Shown here: positions 1 through 8,682 of the stretch, piece after piece | How positions within the stretch are numbered: the stretch's first letter is position 1 | Layout: each line of letters starts with the position of its first letter | From: an uncultured bacterium | GTDB lineage: Bacteria; Bacteroidota; Bacteroidia; Bacteroidales; Bacteroidaceae | Length of the DNA: 40,011 nucleotides | Assembly (NCBI GenBank): GCA_905215555.1 | Contig: CAJMQU010000043.1 | Coordinates: forward strand, 1-40,011 | Direction: 5' to 3' | Notes under the pieces: model-generated | Told to the model about the DNA's origin: nothing | The model's input: only the letters and a program-made list of their open reading frames with translations | Database searches by the model: none | Made by a program: the position numbers and the translations under genes

Positions 1-66
1 ATGGAAAAACTGTACAAGCACAAAATTATTAACGTGCTGGGTTCAGACAATAAACTGGCTGAATAA
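1..66 (+). CDS. C-terminal fragment of an unidentified protein
   Basis: Frame 1 is open from the first base and ends at TAA 64-66, giving 21 residues that end in NVLGSDNKLAE. The first codon is ATG, but it lies at the window edge and may be internal. A strong terminator begins about 28 bases after the stop, which supports a real gene end. The fragment is too short for me to assign a family. Confidence 0.5.
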   Translation: MEKLYKHKIINVLGSDNKLAE

Positions 67-93
67 TCTACAGGTCTGTTAGAATATAAATGG

Positions 94-126
94 AAGGCTG
101 CTCTTTCTCAAGAGCAGCCTTTTTTC
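94..126 (+). terminator. Rho-independent terminator
   Basis: An 11-bp perfect stem (95-105 with 110-120), a 4-nt loop and a run of six T (120-125) follow the stop at 66. It is the best intrinsic terminator in the window and ends the gene entering from the left. Confidence 0.9.
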
Positions 127-181
127 TATAAATCAATTTTTTAGTAATCAAGCCGGATTTTGTAATCATGTATTTAATAAA

Positions 182-409
182 ATGAATTACCGAAGTACGG
201 ATTGTGGTACTTGTAAAGCATTTGATGAATGCCATAAAGGGAAAGGAGTTTGTTGGAAGCTGATAATACAGGGGTATGGAGATAAATACATTTACTATCC
301 TGATCCTCGATGTCCTAGTGTCAGTCTCACGCTTCGTTATAAATTTAATAGTTCTAAAAGTAAATATAAGGGAACTGGTGCAGGAAATTTGCAAAAAGAA
401 CGTATGTAA
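182..409 (+). CDS. Small Cys-rich hypothetical protein
   Basis: A 75-residue ORF with five cysteines (C8, C11, C17, C24, C44). The first four sit in a CxxC-x5-C-x6-C arrangement and the last in a YYPDPRCP motif. Such spacing is typical of metal- or Fe-S-binding small proteins, although no function can be assigned. There is no signal peptide or membrane segment, and the C-terminal 30 residues are basic and low in hydrophobics. It starts 56 bases after a terminator and faces the convergent efflux operon that ends at 448. The non-random Cys and aromatic pattern makes it more credible than the overlapping minus-strand frame (68-394). No clear promoter or Shine-Dalgarno site was seen, which is usual in Bacteroides. 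Confidence 0.55.
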   Translation: MNYRSTDCGTCKAFDECHKGKGVCWKLIIQGYGDKYIYYPDPRCPSVSLTLRYKFNSSKSKYKGTGAGNLQKERM

Positions 410-447
410 GGGATTTCCATGAGTTCAGCTCCCCTCATCTATAATCT

Positions 448-2043
448 TTATACCATATCGTCTCCCGTCTTCACCACAGCCACTTTCAGAGTCTTATGGA
501 AAGGGATGAAAGCGGAAACCACTGCGATAACCAATGCGGCAATCAGCAGATAGCCGATTACAGTCTTGATACCCAGTAGCAGGCTCTGTTGCTGAAGCGT
601 GGAATAAAAGTTATTGGCAGCTAACTGGCTGGCTTCATCGTATCCGTGTCCCTGTGCCAAGGCACTGTTCATGGCTTGCGCATAGCGGGAGGAAGCCAGT
701 GGATTGGTGAGCGTCATGTGTTCAGAAAGGGTATTCATCCCCTTAATTTGTAAGTAATAGAGCAGGTTACTGAAAAAAGAAGCGGATATTGCCGGAGCCA
801 GCACAGAACGGAGGGATATCAGAAAGAAAGCGTTAGACAGCATGAGCTTAGGGTCCAAATCTTCTACTACATATACACCGAAGGCTATGAAAAGAGTCAT
901 CATTCCCAGTCCGCGGAGGAAAACAGGAAAGTAAAGCATCTCGTAAGTGGAGTAGGGCGTGATGCCGAAGTAGAGGATGACCAGATAGATGACGTAGCAG
1001 AACATTCCTCCGGAAATGAGATAACGGAACCGCCATTGCTGCAATCTGAACCACCAGAAACAGATGACGGCGCCGGCAATGAATCCCGGTATAAGCATCA
1101 GGCTGAGCGAATTGGCATGCACGCTGTCTACGCGGATAATGCTGTTCAGGTAATTGGTAATCAGGGAACTGCTGGCACTGAAAAACATGACCAGTACCAT
1201 GAAAGTGTATCCGATGATGGATTTATGGTGATGGAGTGGTTTCAGGCTGACGTATGGCTTCTCTTGTGTCCGTTGCCGGTGGACGAAAAGGTAAATCAGT
1301 ATGGGGATGGCAATCGTATAAATCCGTATTTTGGGAGAGGAGAACCAATCTAATGTCTTTCCGTAGGTAAATATGTAAATGCTGAAAAGCAATGCAGCAG
1401 CCATGATAAACATGCTTCTTCCGTCTATTTCTTTGTAAGGGATGCGCATGGGGCGCTTGGCATACCGGAAAAACAACAGGATAAAGATAATGGCAATCAG
1501 CATCAGCAGGATTGTAAAGTAATACATGTACTGCCACTGATAGTAATAGGCCAATTGTGCCGTCAGCGCCATTGAAATCTGTCCGCCGGAGAATACGATG
1601 GGGTAGAAGTAGGCGTAGAACTCGCTACGCACATTCTTCGGACTGAAGAACGGGCGTACCTGAATAATAAACTCCAACATAATGAAGGCTTTCAGGAAGC
1701 CGATGAAGAAGCTGCATATAATGGTGATGTCCATATTGCCAACCTGGGCGCAGACGAAACTGAGAATGATTTGCAGTAACAAATCGGTCAGTAGCAAGGT
1801 CTTTGGTGTGGCTATCGCGCGTATTTTAGGAATGATGGGATAGGCTACCGCCATACCTGCCGCTGCCGCATAATACCCCATTGTGATGTCTTCGCTGAGT
1901 ATTCCGAGGGTACTGCTGACTTCCAGCATGCTTCCCGTATAGGTTCCGTTGAGCATAATGATAGGGAACATCATCACGAACATAGTGACGATACCCAGCC
2001 ATTGCGGTACCCAGGGGCGGAGTGGAAGGTTCAGTTTTACCAT
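448..2043 (-). CDS. MFS efflux permease, DHA2 (EmrB/QacA) type
   Basis: A 531-residue, very hydrophobic protein of the length and layout of 14-helix DHA2 drug:H+ antiporters. It starts MVKLNLPLRPWVPQW just before the first helix and has long hydrophobic stretches throughout. A Gln/Ala-rich extramembrane segment lies at about residues 440-490, before the last helix. DHA2 permeases of this type work with an HlyD-family adaptor and an outer-membrane channel to expel drugs, bile salts or fatty acids. Both partners are encoded immediately upstream (12 bp to the adaptor gene), so this is the inner-membrane pump of a tripartite system. It is the last gene of the MarR-controlled operon. The substrate cannot be read from the sequence. 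Confidence 0.88.
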   Translation of the reverse strand: MVKLNLPLRPWVPQWLGIVTMFVMMFPIIMLNGTYTGSMLEVSSTLGILSEDITMGYYAAAAGMAVAYPIIPKIRAIATPKTLLLTDLLLQIILSFVCAQVGNMDITIICSFFIGFLKAFIMLEFIIQVRPFFSPKNVRSEFYAYFYPIVFSGGQISMALTAQLAYYYQWQYMYYFTILLMLIAIIFILLFFRYAKRPMRIPYKEIDGRSMFIMAAALLFSIYIFTYGKTLDWFSSPKIRIYTIAIPILIYLFVHRQRTQEKPYVSLKPLHHHKSIIGYTFMVLVMFFSASSSLITNYLNSIIRVDSVHANSLSLMLIPGFIAGAVICFWWFRLQQWRFRYLISGGMFCYVIYLVILYFGITPYSTYEMLYFPVFLRGLGMMTLFIAFGVYVVEDLDPKLMLSNAFFLISLRSVLAPAISASFFSNLLYYLQIKGMNTLSEHMTLTNPLASSRYAQAMNSALAQGHGYDEASQLAANNFYSTLQQQSLLLGIKTVIGYLLIAALVIAVVSAFIPFHKTLKVAVVKTGDDMV

Positions 2044-2055
2044 CAGTGGACTTCC

Positions 2056-3123
2056 TTATTTTCTCAATGCTTCGGTTTCTACCATCATGCCTGCCCGGAG
2101 GCTTTTCATCTCTTCGGGAGTGGCGTCGTCCAGCTCGATGCGAACGGGAATGCGTTGCTGCACTTTGACGAAGTTGCCGGCGGAGTTATCAGTCGGGACC
2201 AGGGCGTATTTAGAACCGGTTGCTTCGGATATGGCGGTGACAGTGCCGTGAAAGATATGTCCGCGGAAAGCATCGACCTTGATGCGAACTTTCTGCCCGA
2301 TGTAGATATGGGAGATCTGCATTTCTTTGTAGTTGGCGGTGATCCATTTGTCGTTGCCCCGCACAAGATAGGAGATGGTTTGTCCGGCTTGTACGAATTG
2401 TCCCGGTTCGAGGGTGCGGCGCCCCATATATCCGTCGTAAGGAGCGGTGACTATCGTATAAGAGAGATTCAATTTTGCCATATCCAGATTCGCTTCTTTG
2501 CGGAGGATATTCGCTTCGATGCCGGTGGATTTCTTGCTCGTTTCGGAGTATTGGGATTTTGCCGCTTCCTTTTGTTGCAGCAGGGCCTGATAGCGTGCTT
2601 TGGTTGCTTCGTAGGCGGTTTTTACCTGTTCATATTGTTGCTGGCTGACGGATTCTTCGGCAAGCAGGTTGGCATAGCGGCGATAGTCCTGCTCCTGCTG
2701 CCAGAGTTTGGCTTGGGTTTCTGCAATGTTGGCCTCCTGAATGGCTACATTTACTTGCGAGGTCTGAATGCCGGAACTTAATACGTCTTTTGCACCTTTC
2801 GCATCCATCAGGGCAGCTTCCGCATCCTTTACTTTGATGAGATATTCCCGGTTGTCAAGAATGAGAAGGGTGTCTCCGGCATGCACAGGCTGGTGCTCCG
2901 TGAAGCGGACTTCCTTGATATAACCCGAAGCGCGGATATTGAGCGGAGCTATATACTGGTCTACTACGGCATCATTGGTGATTTCGTAATGGACGTATTT
3001 CCAGAAGTAATTGATCGTCCATGAAATTCCAGCCAATGCAAGGAGGATACATACCGTATTGAGGGTGATATTCCTTATTCTTAATCTCTTCAGTTGCTTA
3101 TGTTTCTTTTGTAATTCGGACAT
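2056..3123 (-). CDS. HlyD/EmrA-family membrane fusion protein
   Basis: A 355-residue periplasmic adaptor linking the inner-membrane MFS pump to the TolC-like channel. After a basic N-terminus there is one transmembrane helix (about residues 20-42). The first half of the biotinyl-lipoyl-like domain (about 62-98, with ASGYIKEVRF and DTLLILDN) follows. A long alpha-helical coiled-coil hairpin rich in Gln, Ala and Glu spans about 98-195. The second lipoyl half (TAPYDGYMGRRTLEPGQFV, near 225) and the beta-barrel segment complete it. This order is the EmrA layout. The gene lies 12 bp upstream of the permease and 31 bp downstream of the TolC-like gene, and is almost certainly cotranscribed with both. 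Confidence 0.92.
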   Translation of the reverse strand: MSELQKKHKQLKRLRIRNITLNTVCILLALAGISWTINYFWKYVHYEITNDAVVDQYIAPLNIRASGYIKEVRFTEHQPVHAGDTLLILDNREYLIKVKDAEAALMDAKGAKDVLSSGIQTSQVNVAIQEANIAETQAKLWQQEQDYRRYANLLAEESVSQQQYEQVKTAYEATKARYQALLQQKEAAKSQYSETSKKSTGIEANILRKEANLDMAKLNLSYTIVTAPYDGYMGRRTLEPGQFVQAGQTISYLVRGNDKWITANYKEMQISHIYIGQKVRIKVDAFRGHIFHGTVTAISEATGSKYALVPTDNSAGNFVKVQQRIPVRIELDDATPEEMKSLRAGMMVETEALRK

Positions 3124-3154
3124 ATACTACAATTATAAATTGATAATTAAAGAA

Positions 3155-4480
3155 TTAGAGCATCCCACAGGTTCGCTGTAATTCATAGTAAGTGTAAATG
3201 GCCTGCGTACGGGCGACGGTCAGTTGCAGTTCAGCATCCAGCCGCACGCTGCTTGCATCCAGCAGGTCGGTGAGGATGGAAAGCTGGTTCAGGTAGCGGT
3301 TTTGCACAATCCTGTAGTTTTCTTCTGCCTGGCTGACAGAGAGCTTCAGGGCTTCTATGCGGTTCAGAGCCTCTTTATGACGGGTGTAGGCAGTTCTGAT
3401 TTGAATACGGATATCCTGCATCAGGAGTTCTTCGGCATACTTTTGCAGTTGTACCGTCTGCCGGGTTTCGTGCATCTTGTGCTTATTTTGATAAAGAGAC
3501 GACAGGTTGTATGATAGGCTGAGGCCGATGTTCCAGTTGTTGTTGTACATGTCAGCCAGCGTAGTGCTGAGTGGGCGTGCAAGGGTGTTGCCCGCGTGCA
3601 GTGACAGGCTGGGAAGGTAGTTTGCTTTAGTCAGCCGGATATCGTTTTCTGCCAGCAGGGTTTGTTGTCGGACAATCTGCATGCCCGGATAGTTGTTGTA
3701 GGCTAATTGTACATATGTATCATAATCAGACACACTGACGGCGGTATATAGTAAAGTGGTGTCCGGTGCTATCAGTTGTGATTCGTCCAGTCCCAGCAGA
3801 ATATCGAGTTGCTGCGAAGTTATGGCGATGCTGTTGTCAGCTTCCTGATAAGCCAGGCGGTCGTTGGTCAGTTGCAGCTCACTGCGGATTTCATCATTGC
3901 GGGTGACTATGCCTTCTTTTTTCATTCGGCGGATATCTTTCAGTCGGTGTTCGGATTCTTCGATATTGCGTGCCAGCACTTCCCGCTGTTTGTAGTAACT
4001 GAAAAGCGTCATGTACTGTTGTAGTAGCACCAGCTTGATTTCGGCTTCGTTGTCAGCACTGGTCAGGGCGGCTATTTGCTTTTTAAGTTCGGCCTGATGT
4101 ATTTTTGCTTGTATCCTTCCTCCTTGGTAGAGGGGTTGCGTCAGGTTGATGTTATAGTTTTGTGACCAGTCCGGCGTTTCGGGGCGCACGGGATGTGAAA
4201 GTCCCCGCTGAAAGATGACAGGCTGGCCTATGATTCCGGCACTGGCACCTACTTGGATGTCAGGCAACCGGTCTGTGTATGCAGACTTCTTTTGATCATT
4301 ATAGATAACCTCTTGTAGTTTGCTCTTTTTAAGTTGAAGACTGTTTTCTGTGCCCAGACGGAAAAGTTCGTCTACGGATAATAGATGAGCATTCTCTTGA
4401 GCGGTTAGCCACAACGGAGTTACAGCAAGTATGTGAATGAATAAGAGGCGAAGAAAGTTAGAACTGGTTGAATATCTCAT
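3155..4480 (-). CDS. TolC-like outer-membrane efflux protein
   Basis: A 441-residue outer-membrane factor. It has an N-terminal signal peptide (cleavage expected after WLTA, about residue 27), then the two repeated OEP domains made mostly of long amphipathic helices. Motifs include NLTQPLYQGGRIQAKI (about 113-128) and SLSYNLSSLYQNKHK in the second repeat. The protein should trimerise into the channel of the tripartite pump. Its ATG lies inside the 3' end of the MarR gene (23-bp overlap), so translation is probably coupled to the regulator. Family and position agree, and the start is supported by the complete signal peptide. Confidence 0.92.
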   Translation of the reverse strand: MRYSTSSNFLRLLFIHILAVTPLWLTAQENAHLLSVDELFRLGTENSLQLKKSKLQEVIYNDQKKSAYTDRLPDIQVGASAGIIGQPVIFQRGLSHPVRPETPDWSQNYNINLTQPLYQGGRIQAKIHQAELKKQIAALTSADNEAEIKLVLLQQYMTLFSYYKQREVLARNIEESEHRLKDIRRMKKEGIVTRNDEIRSELQLTNDRLAYQEADNSIAITSQQLDILLGLDESQLIAPDTTLLYTAVSVSDYDTYVQLAYNNYPGMQIVRQQTLLAENDIRLTKANYLPSLSLHAGNTLARPLSTTLADMYNNNWNIGLSLSYNLSSLYQNKHKMHETRQTVQLQKYAEELLMQDIRIQIRTAYTRHKEALNRIEALKLSVSQAEENYRIVQNRYLNQLSILTDLLDASSVRLDAELQLTVARTQAIYTYYELQRTCGML

Positions 4481-4898
4481 AGAGTGTCTCTAGTTGATTG
4501 GAACATGCGTTTAGGTTCTCTATTCCCATCAGTTGCCCTGTCTGGGTATAAAAATCCTTGATGAGCGGGCGTACACGGTCGGATATCTCTTCTCCTGCGG
4601 GTGTGAGGTACACAAGGCGGTTGCGGCGGTCGTTAGGGTCTTCCTGGCGCATGATCCAGTTTTTCTTTTCGAGGTTTACCATCAGATTAGTCATGCAAGC
4701 CTTGTCTTTGGCTGTCTTTTCGGCTAATGCCTGCTGACTGATTCCTTGTTCCTGCCACAGGGAACTCAATACTTGTAGCATTTCAAAGGTGATATCTATG
4801 TTATTGCGTTTCAAAACGCGTTGCAGAGCTTGGCGGAATGCCATGCGGGTCTTCAGCATTTGTAAGATTAGTCCGCGGGATGAATTGTAATTCTCCAT
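4458..4898 (-). CDS. MarR-family transcriptional regulator
   Basis: A 146-residue winged-helix repressor. Helices typical of MarR precede the DNA-binding part (ISQQALAEKTAKDKACMTNLMVNLEKKNWIMR in the frame, with the wing motif DPNDRRNRLVYLT). I chose the ATG at 4898, starting MENYNSSRG. The frame extends upstream to a TTG at 4958, but that codon lies inside the palindromic operator and upstream of the -7 box, so it cannot be the normal start. MarR proteins usually repress their own operon and are released by small aromatic or drug-like ligands. Here the regulated unit would be this gene plus the TolC, EmrA and MFS genes downstream. Confidence 0.9.
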   Translation of the reverse strand: MENYNSSRGLILQMLKTRMAFRQALQRVLKRNNIDITFEMLQVLSSLWQEQGISQQALAEKTAKDKACMTNLMVNLEKKNWIMRQEDPNDRRNRLVYLTPAGEEISDRVRPLIKDFYTQTGQLMGIENLNACSNQLETLYEIFNQF

Positions 4899-4926
4899 TG
4901 CTATGTTGCTTTTTATTTTTCGGGGG

Positions 4927-4959
4927 TAAAGGTAGAGCTTTTTATTGGAATTAGTCAAA
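4927..4959 (-). promoter_or_regulatory. Promoter of the marR-efflux operon
   Basis: Reading the minus strand, TTTG (4959-4956) is followed after 21 nt by TACCTTTA (4934-4927). This matches the Bacteroides sigma-ABfr consensus TTTG / TAnnTTTG except for the last base. It lies about 30-60 bp upstream of the chosen ATG at 4898. Confidence 0.65.
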
Positions 4960-4971
4960 TGTTTGACTAAT
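4950..4971. promoter_or_regulatory. Palindromic MarR operator
   Basis: Two perfect 10-bp arms, ATTAGTCAAA and TTTGACTAAT, are separated by TG. The right part of the site on the minus strand contains the -33 TTTG, so bound repressor would block sigma access. Size and symmetry match MarR-type operators. Autorepression is inferred. Confidence 0.75.
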
Positions 4972-5127
4972 ATTTATAGGAGGAGATTTGAAAGGGCTAC
5001 ATACCAAGGCAAGGCGTGTTTTTTGTTTTTACAGGTTTTAATGCTGTATAACTTACCCATAGGTAGTTGGCGAACTACTACTAAGTAATCACCTAACTAG
5101 GACAAAACGAATTTGGGGTAAGGATAC

Positions 5128-5167
5128 AAAAAAAACGCAGAGCATGCATATATCTCTGCGTTTTTTT
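5128..5167 (-). terminator. Terminator downstream of the amylase gene
   Basis: CGCAGAG (5136-5142) pairs with CTCTGCG (5154-5160), flanked by eight A on the left and seven T on the right. The element is therefore symmetrical and could work in both directions. It lies 21 bp past the amylase stop and separates that gene from the efflux operon region. Confidence 0.88.
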
Positions 5168-5187
5168 GTTTTCTGGCAAAATACTGT

Positions 5188-7038
5188 TTACAGTTCGATC
5201 ACCAATGATTCTCTTGGTCCCATTGTCAGCGATTCACCGAATGCAACTGTCTTTCCGCTAAGAATATCTTTTCCTTGTTTGGAATCTTTCAGTATTTCTT
5301 TGTAGAATTTCAAAGGAACAGTAGTCTCGGCATCTGTACCGTTCAGCATTACGAATACGGTTTTACCTTCGTGCTGGCGGGCATACGCATAAACACCATT
5401 CTGTACCATGAATTGCACCATGCTACCTTTGGCGATAACATCGTTTCCTTTACGCCAGTTCAATAAGGTCTTGTAGAAGTTATAACATTCGTTCTGTATC
5501 TTGCTGCGTCCTGCGGCTGTCAATGCGGTTTCTGTATCGCCAGACCATCCGCCGGGGAAATCTTTACGGACGTATCCGTCACTCTTACTCTTCACACCGT
5601 TCATCATGATTTCCGTACCATAGTAGAGTTGCGGAATGCGGCGGGTGGTAAGTAGCAAGGTAGAAGCCTGTTTCAGCATCGGCAGATTGTCGCCATCACC
5701 CAGGAAGCGGTCGGTATCATGGTTTTCGATAAATGCCAGTACGGAAGCCGGGTTGGGGTAGAGGAAGTCGTATACGAAGTTATTGTACACGCGATCCAGA
5801 CCTTTGAACCATGTTTCGGTCTGCTCGTTCTTGGCAGTGTTGATTTTATCGAAGAAGCTGAAGTCCATAACGGTTTTCAGGTTACTGTTCTTCGGAGCAG
5901 AGAGCTTGGAATCCATTTGCCACCAGGCTGTATAAGCCGGTTCGGTAACCCAGGTTTCGCCTACGGTGTTGTAGTTGGGGTATTCTTCATTCAACTCTTT
6001 CATCCAGTTGCTCATGGCGTCATAGTCGGCATACGGATAAGTGTCCATACGGATGCCGTCGATATTGGCGTACTCAATCCACCAGAAGCTGTTCTGTACA
6101 AGGTAACGATATACGTGCGGGTTCTTTTGGTTAAGGTCCGGCATAGCGGTAACAAACCAACCGTCGTTCATCTGATCGAAATCGTATTGTGAAGTATAAG
6201 GATCAACGTGCGGAGTCAGTTTGAAAGAAGTCTGCACGAAGTTCTTTTCATGATCGGGATTGTTGAACCAGTCTTTAGACGGCATATCTTTAATCCATGT
6301 ATGTTCTACGCCGCAGTGGTTGAAGATCATATCCATTACAATCTTGATGCCACGGTCGTGGCATTTGGATATCAGTTGCTGATACTCTTCGTTGGTGCCG
6401 AAACGCGGATCAACTTTATAGTAATCGGTAGTAGCATAGCCGTGGTACGAACCACCGGTCATGTTGTTTTCCAGTACCGGAGTGAACCAAAGGGCAGTTA
6501 CCCCCAGGTCGGAGAAGTAATCCAGATTTTGCTCGATACCTGCAAGGTCACCACCATGACGGGCGTTCGGATCGTTGCGGTCTACTTTGTATTCGGCCAT
6601 GCCGGAGATTTGGTCATTGTCCGGATTGCCGTTTGCAAAGCGGTCGGGCATCAACAGGTAGAGGGCGTCGGAAGCATCGAAACCTTTGTGTTCACAGCTT
6701 TTCCTGCTGCGTGCTTTCAGTTCATACTCTTTGACGATTTTCTTTTTGCCTTGTGCAAAAGTCAGAGCTACTTTGCCGGGTTTCACATCTTTCTCCAGTC
6801 TCAGGTAGACAATCAGGTAGTTCGGGCTTTCCAGCTTGACAGTGCTGCCCAAAGAAACGCCGGGATAGTTGACGGTAACGGAAGAGTTACCGATGTCTTC
6901 ACCGTAGACCATAAGTTGGAGTTCGGGATTTTGCATTCCGGTGTACCAAAACGGAGGGTCGATTTTGTTTACGTTCATAGCTGCATACGTACTAAGGGAA
7001 AGTAAAAACGTTCCCAGGATAAGGAATAATTTTTTCAT
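5188..7038 (-). CDS. GH13 alpha-amylase/neopullulanase, SusA-like
   Basis: A 616-residue secreted or periplasmic glycoside hydrolase that should cut alpha-1,4-glucan oligosaccharides. A signal peptide (residues 1-19) precedes an N-terminal beta-sandwich of the cyclomaltodextrinase type (about 22-110). The GH13 TIM barrel has its four conserved regions: DMIFNH (236-241), GIRMDTY with nucleophile D332, VGETW with acid/base E361, and ENHDTDR with D441. A C-terminal beta domain (about 530-616) follows. Length and order match SusA of the B. thetaiotaomicron starch system (about 617 aa). No susB, susC, susD or SusR-type regulator is adjacent, so this is a stand-alone copy next to a TPR protein. The catalytic set is complete. 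Exact specificity (neopullulanase or cyclomaltodextrinase) is not resolved. Confidence 0.9.
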   Translation of the reverse strand: MKKLFLILGTFLLSLSTYAAMNVNKIDPPFWYTGMQNPELQLMVYGEDIGNSSVTVNYPGVSLGSTVKLESPNYLIVYLRLEKDVKPGKVALTFAQGKKKIVKEYELKARSRKSCEHKGFDASDALYLLMPDRFANGNPDNDQISGMAEYKVDRNDPNARHGGDLAGIEQNLDYFSDLGVTALWFTPVLENNMTGGSYHGYATTDYYKVDPRFGTNEEYQQLISKCHDRGIKIVMDMIFNHCGVEHTWIKDMPSKDWFNNPDHEKNFVQTSFKLTPHVDPYTSQYDFDQMNDGWFVTAMPDLNQKNPHVYRYLVQNSFWWIEYANIDGIRMDTYPYADYDAMSNWMKELNEEYPNYNTVGETWVTEPAYTAWWQMDSKLSAPKNSNLKTVMDFSFFDKINTAKNEQTETWFKGLDRVYNNFVYDFLYPNPASVLAFIENHDTDRFLGDGDNLPMLKQASTLLLTTRRIPQLYYGTEIMMNGVKSKSDGYVRKDFPGGWSGDTETALTAAGRSKIQNECYNFYKTLLNWRKGNDVIAKGSMVQFMVQNGVYAYARQHEGKTVFVMLNGTDAETTVPLKFYKEILKDSKQGKDILSGKTVAFGESLTMGPRESLVIEL

Positions 7039-7139
7039 GATATTAGCTTTTCGTTATTATATCCGTATTTTGGTGCTAATATAAGCAAATAGCGGAGAAA
7101 GCTGCCGCTACTCCGCTACTATATACTTTATAATGTTAT

Positions 7140-7151
7140 GCAAACGTTTTC
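7140..7151. promoter_or_regulatory. Possible LacI-like operator upstream of the amylase gene
   Basis: GCAAACGTTTTC is a near-palindrome around AAACGTTT with a central CG, the general form of LacI/GalR-family operators. It lies about 100 bp upstream of the amylase ATG and just past the stop of the TPR gene. No LacI-family gene is in the window, so this is a weak call. Confidence 0.22.
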
Positions 7152-7160
7152 TGCAAATGA

Positions 7161-8495
7161 TCATTTATTTGTTTCTGCTCCTTTCCCTTGGAAGAAATCA
7201 TTGACTTTCCTTTTTTCCTGAATATCTTTCAGCCAGGCTTCGGCAGCATTATATCTGTTGTTTTCTCCGATGATAGGTACGCCGTCGGCATCCACTTTTT
7301 GGCGCTTATCGTTATCCTTCGGCCGGGTTTTCAGGTAGGCTTTCAGGCATTGCTCGGCTTTGGTCATATTTTTCAGGCTATAATAGTAGACATAGGCGGC
7401 ATCATATAGCAGTTTATGCTTATTCTTATCATGCCTTTCATATTGTTCTAACAGAATATCGGCTTGTTCTTTATACATATTTGCCATTTTGTAGCAGTCG
7501 GCCAGGCCGGTGTAAAGAGGGATTATAGTGCTGTCACTGGGTATTGTAAGATTGATTGCTGTTTCCAAATGCAGTACCCCCTCCTTCGTCCACGGGGTTT
7601 TGGAACAGGCACGTCCCAGGTAATAGTGCGCATTTACATTCGAACCGTCCTCTTTTACCGCCTTTTTCAATAAATCCCTTGCTACATAAAAGTCTTCGGT
7701 AGCATAGTGGCTGATTCCGGCATACAGGCAAGTCAGGAACGTGCTGTCACCGTTTTGCAGGAGATAATTGTATCGCTCTATGGCCTCCGGATAATACTTG
7801 TTCATACAATAAGCCTGTGCGTTGACTCGGTTTACGAGAATGTTGGTGCTGTCTAAGCAACGGTATTTCTCGGTAGTTCCTATAGCCTCATCAAACTGGC
7901 GGGCGGCTATGTATATATTTCCCAATATAGCAGGCGCCATATAGTCTTTGGGATATCTTTCTTGTATGTCCTGATAGGCTTCGATAACAAGATGTACTTC
8001 AGAATTGTCGTAGACGCGTGACATGCTTTCTGCCCTCAGGTGCAGTACAAAAGCGGAACTGTCCTGTTCTGCCAGCAAATTACTTTCTCTCAGAGCCTCA
8101 CGGTTTCTCTTCATATTCAGTAGCAGGCTAATGTATTGTATTCGTACATATTTATTGTCCGGATTAAGATTGAGTGCACTCTGGTAGTAATCCAGTGCTT
8201 CCCTTTGTTTAGCGATGGACTTGCAGCATTCGGCAGCTTCAATGTATGCCCGGGGGGTGAGGGAGTCTTGCTCTATGATTTCCTGGAATACAAGCAAGGC
8301 TTTATCATTGTAACCTAGCCCTTTCAGAGCTCTCCCTTTCTGGTAGAGAAGAGGCACGGTCGGTGTCTCCTGTTCCATAAGTTGCAAAGCTGTTTCATAG
8401 TCATAGTTTGCCATCGCCTCCTGAATAGGGTTGGTATTCTGTGCCATCAGCAATGAAGTGGCGCTGAGAAAGAATAAAATGAAGAGTTTCCGCAT
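7161..8495 (-). CDS. Secreted tetratricopeptide-repeat protein
   Basis: A 444-residue protein with a signal peptide (MRKLFILFFLSATSLLMA, cleaved near residue 18). Tandem 34-residue helical repeats fill most of the rest, with TPR-like elements such as LYQKGRALKGLGYNDKAL (near 50), AYIEAAECCKSIAKQREAL (near 83) and NAHYYLGRACSKTPWTKEG (near 285). TPR arrays mediate protein-protein contacts, and this one should act in the periplasm or at the membrane. No enzyme domain is visible. It is followed by the amylase gene in the same direction after 122 bp. A functional link with that gene is possible but not shown. Confidence 0.85.
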   Translation of the reverse strand: MRKLFILFFLSATSLLMAQNTNPIQEAMANYDYETALQLMEQETPTVPLLYQKGRALKGLGYNDKALLVFQEIIEQDSLTPRAYIEAAECCKSIAKQREALDYYQSALNLNPDNKYVRIQYISLLLNMKRNREALRESNLLAEQDSSAFVLHLRAESMSRVYDNSEVHLVIEAYQDIQERYPKDYMAPAILGNIYIAARQFDEAIGTTEKYRCLDSTNILVNRVNAQAYCMNKYYPEAIERYNYLLQNGDSTFLTCLYAGISHYATEDFYVARDLLKKAVKEDGSNVNAHYYLGRACSKTPWTKEGVLHLETAINLTIPSDSTIIPLYTGLADCYKMANMYKEQADILLEQYERHDKNKHKLLYDAAYVYYYSLKNMTKAEQCLKAYLKTRPKDNDKRQKVDADGVPIIGENNRYNAAEAWLKDIQEKRKVNDFFQGKGAETNK

Positions 8496-8598
8496 AGTTT
8501 TTTATCTTTTAAGTATTGCTTAACCGGGTGCAAGTTACTAAAAAGATTTACTTTACGAAATATTCGTAGCTATTTTTAGATAGATTAACTAATACAAA

Positions 8599-8626
8599 TA
8601 GCGCCCCTTCTTTCGAAGGAGCGCTA
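8599..8626 (-). terminator. Hairpin downstream of the decarboxylase operon
   Basis: A 12-bp stem with one C-A mismatch (8599-8610 with 8615-8626) and a TTTC loop lies 57 bp after the stop of the beta-subunit gene. The T-run on the minus strand is poor (TATTTGTATT). It may be a weak terminator or an RNA-stabilising hairpin. Confidence 0.5.
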
Positions 8627-8682
8627 CAATTGTTTGTGTAAAATGAATCGTAAAGATACGGTTCAAAGTACATACATATCTT

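Noticed and set aside
2002..2781. A 259-residue plus-strand frame opposite the HlyD-family gene
   Set aside because: The minus-strand protein has full adaptor architecture. The plus-strand translation is a shadow with no recognisable domain.
4973..5127. Several short imperfect inverted repeats near 5045-5100
   Set aside because: Arms of about 5 bp are within chance for a region of this length, and no promoter or gene is linked to them.
6208..7005. A 265-residue plus-strand frame opposite the amylase gene
   Set aside because: The GH13 gene on the minus strand has all catalytic motifs. The plus frame is a composition shadow.
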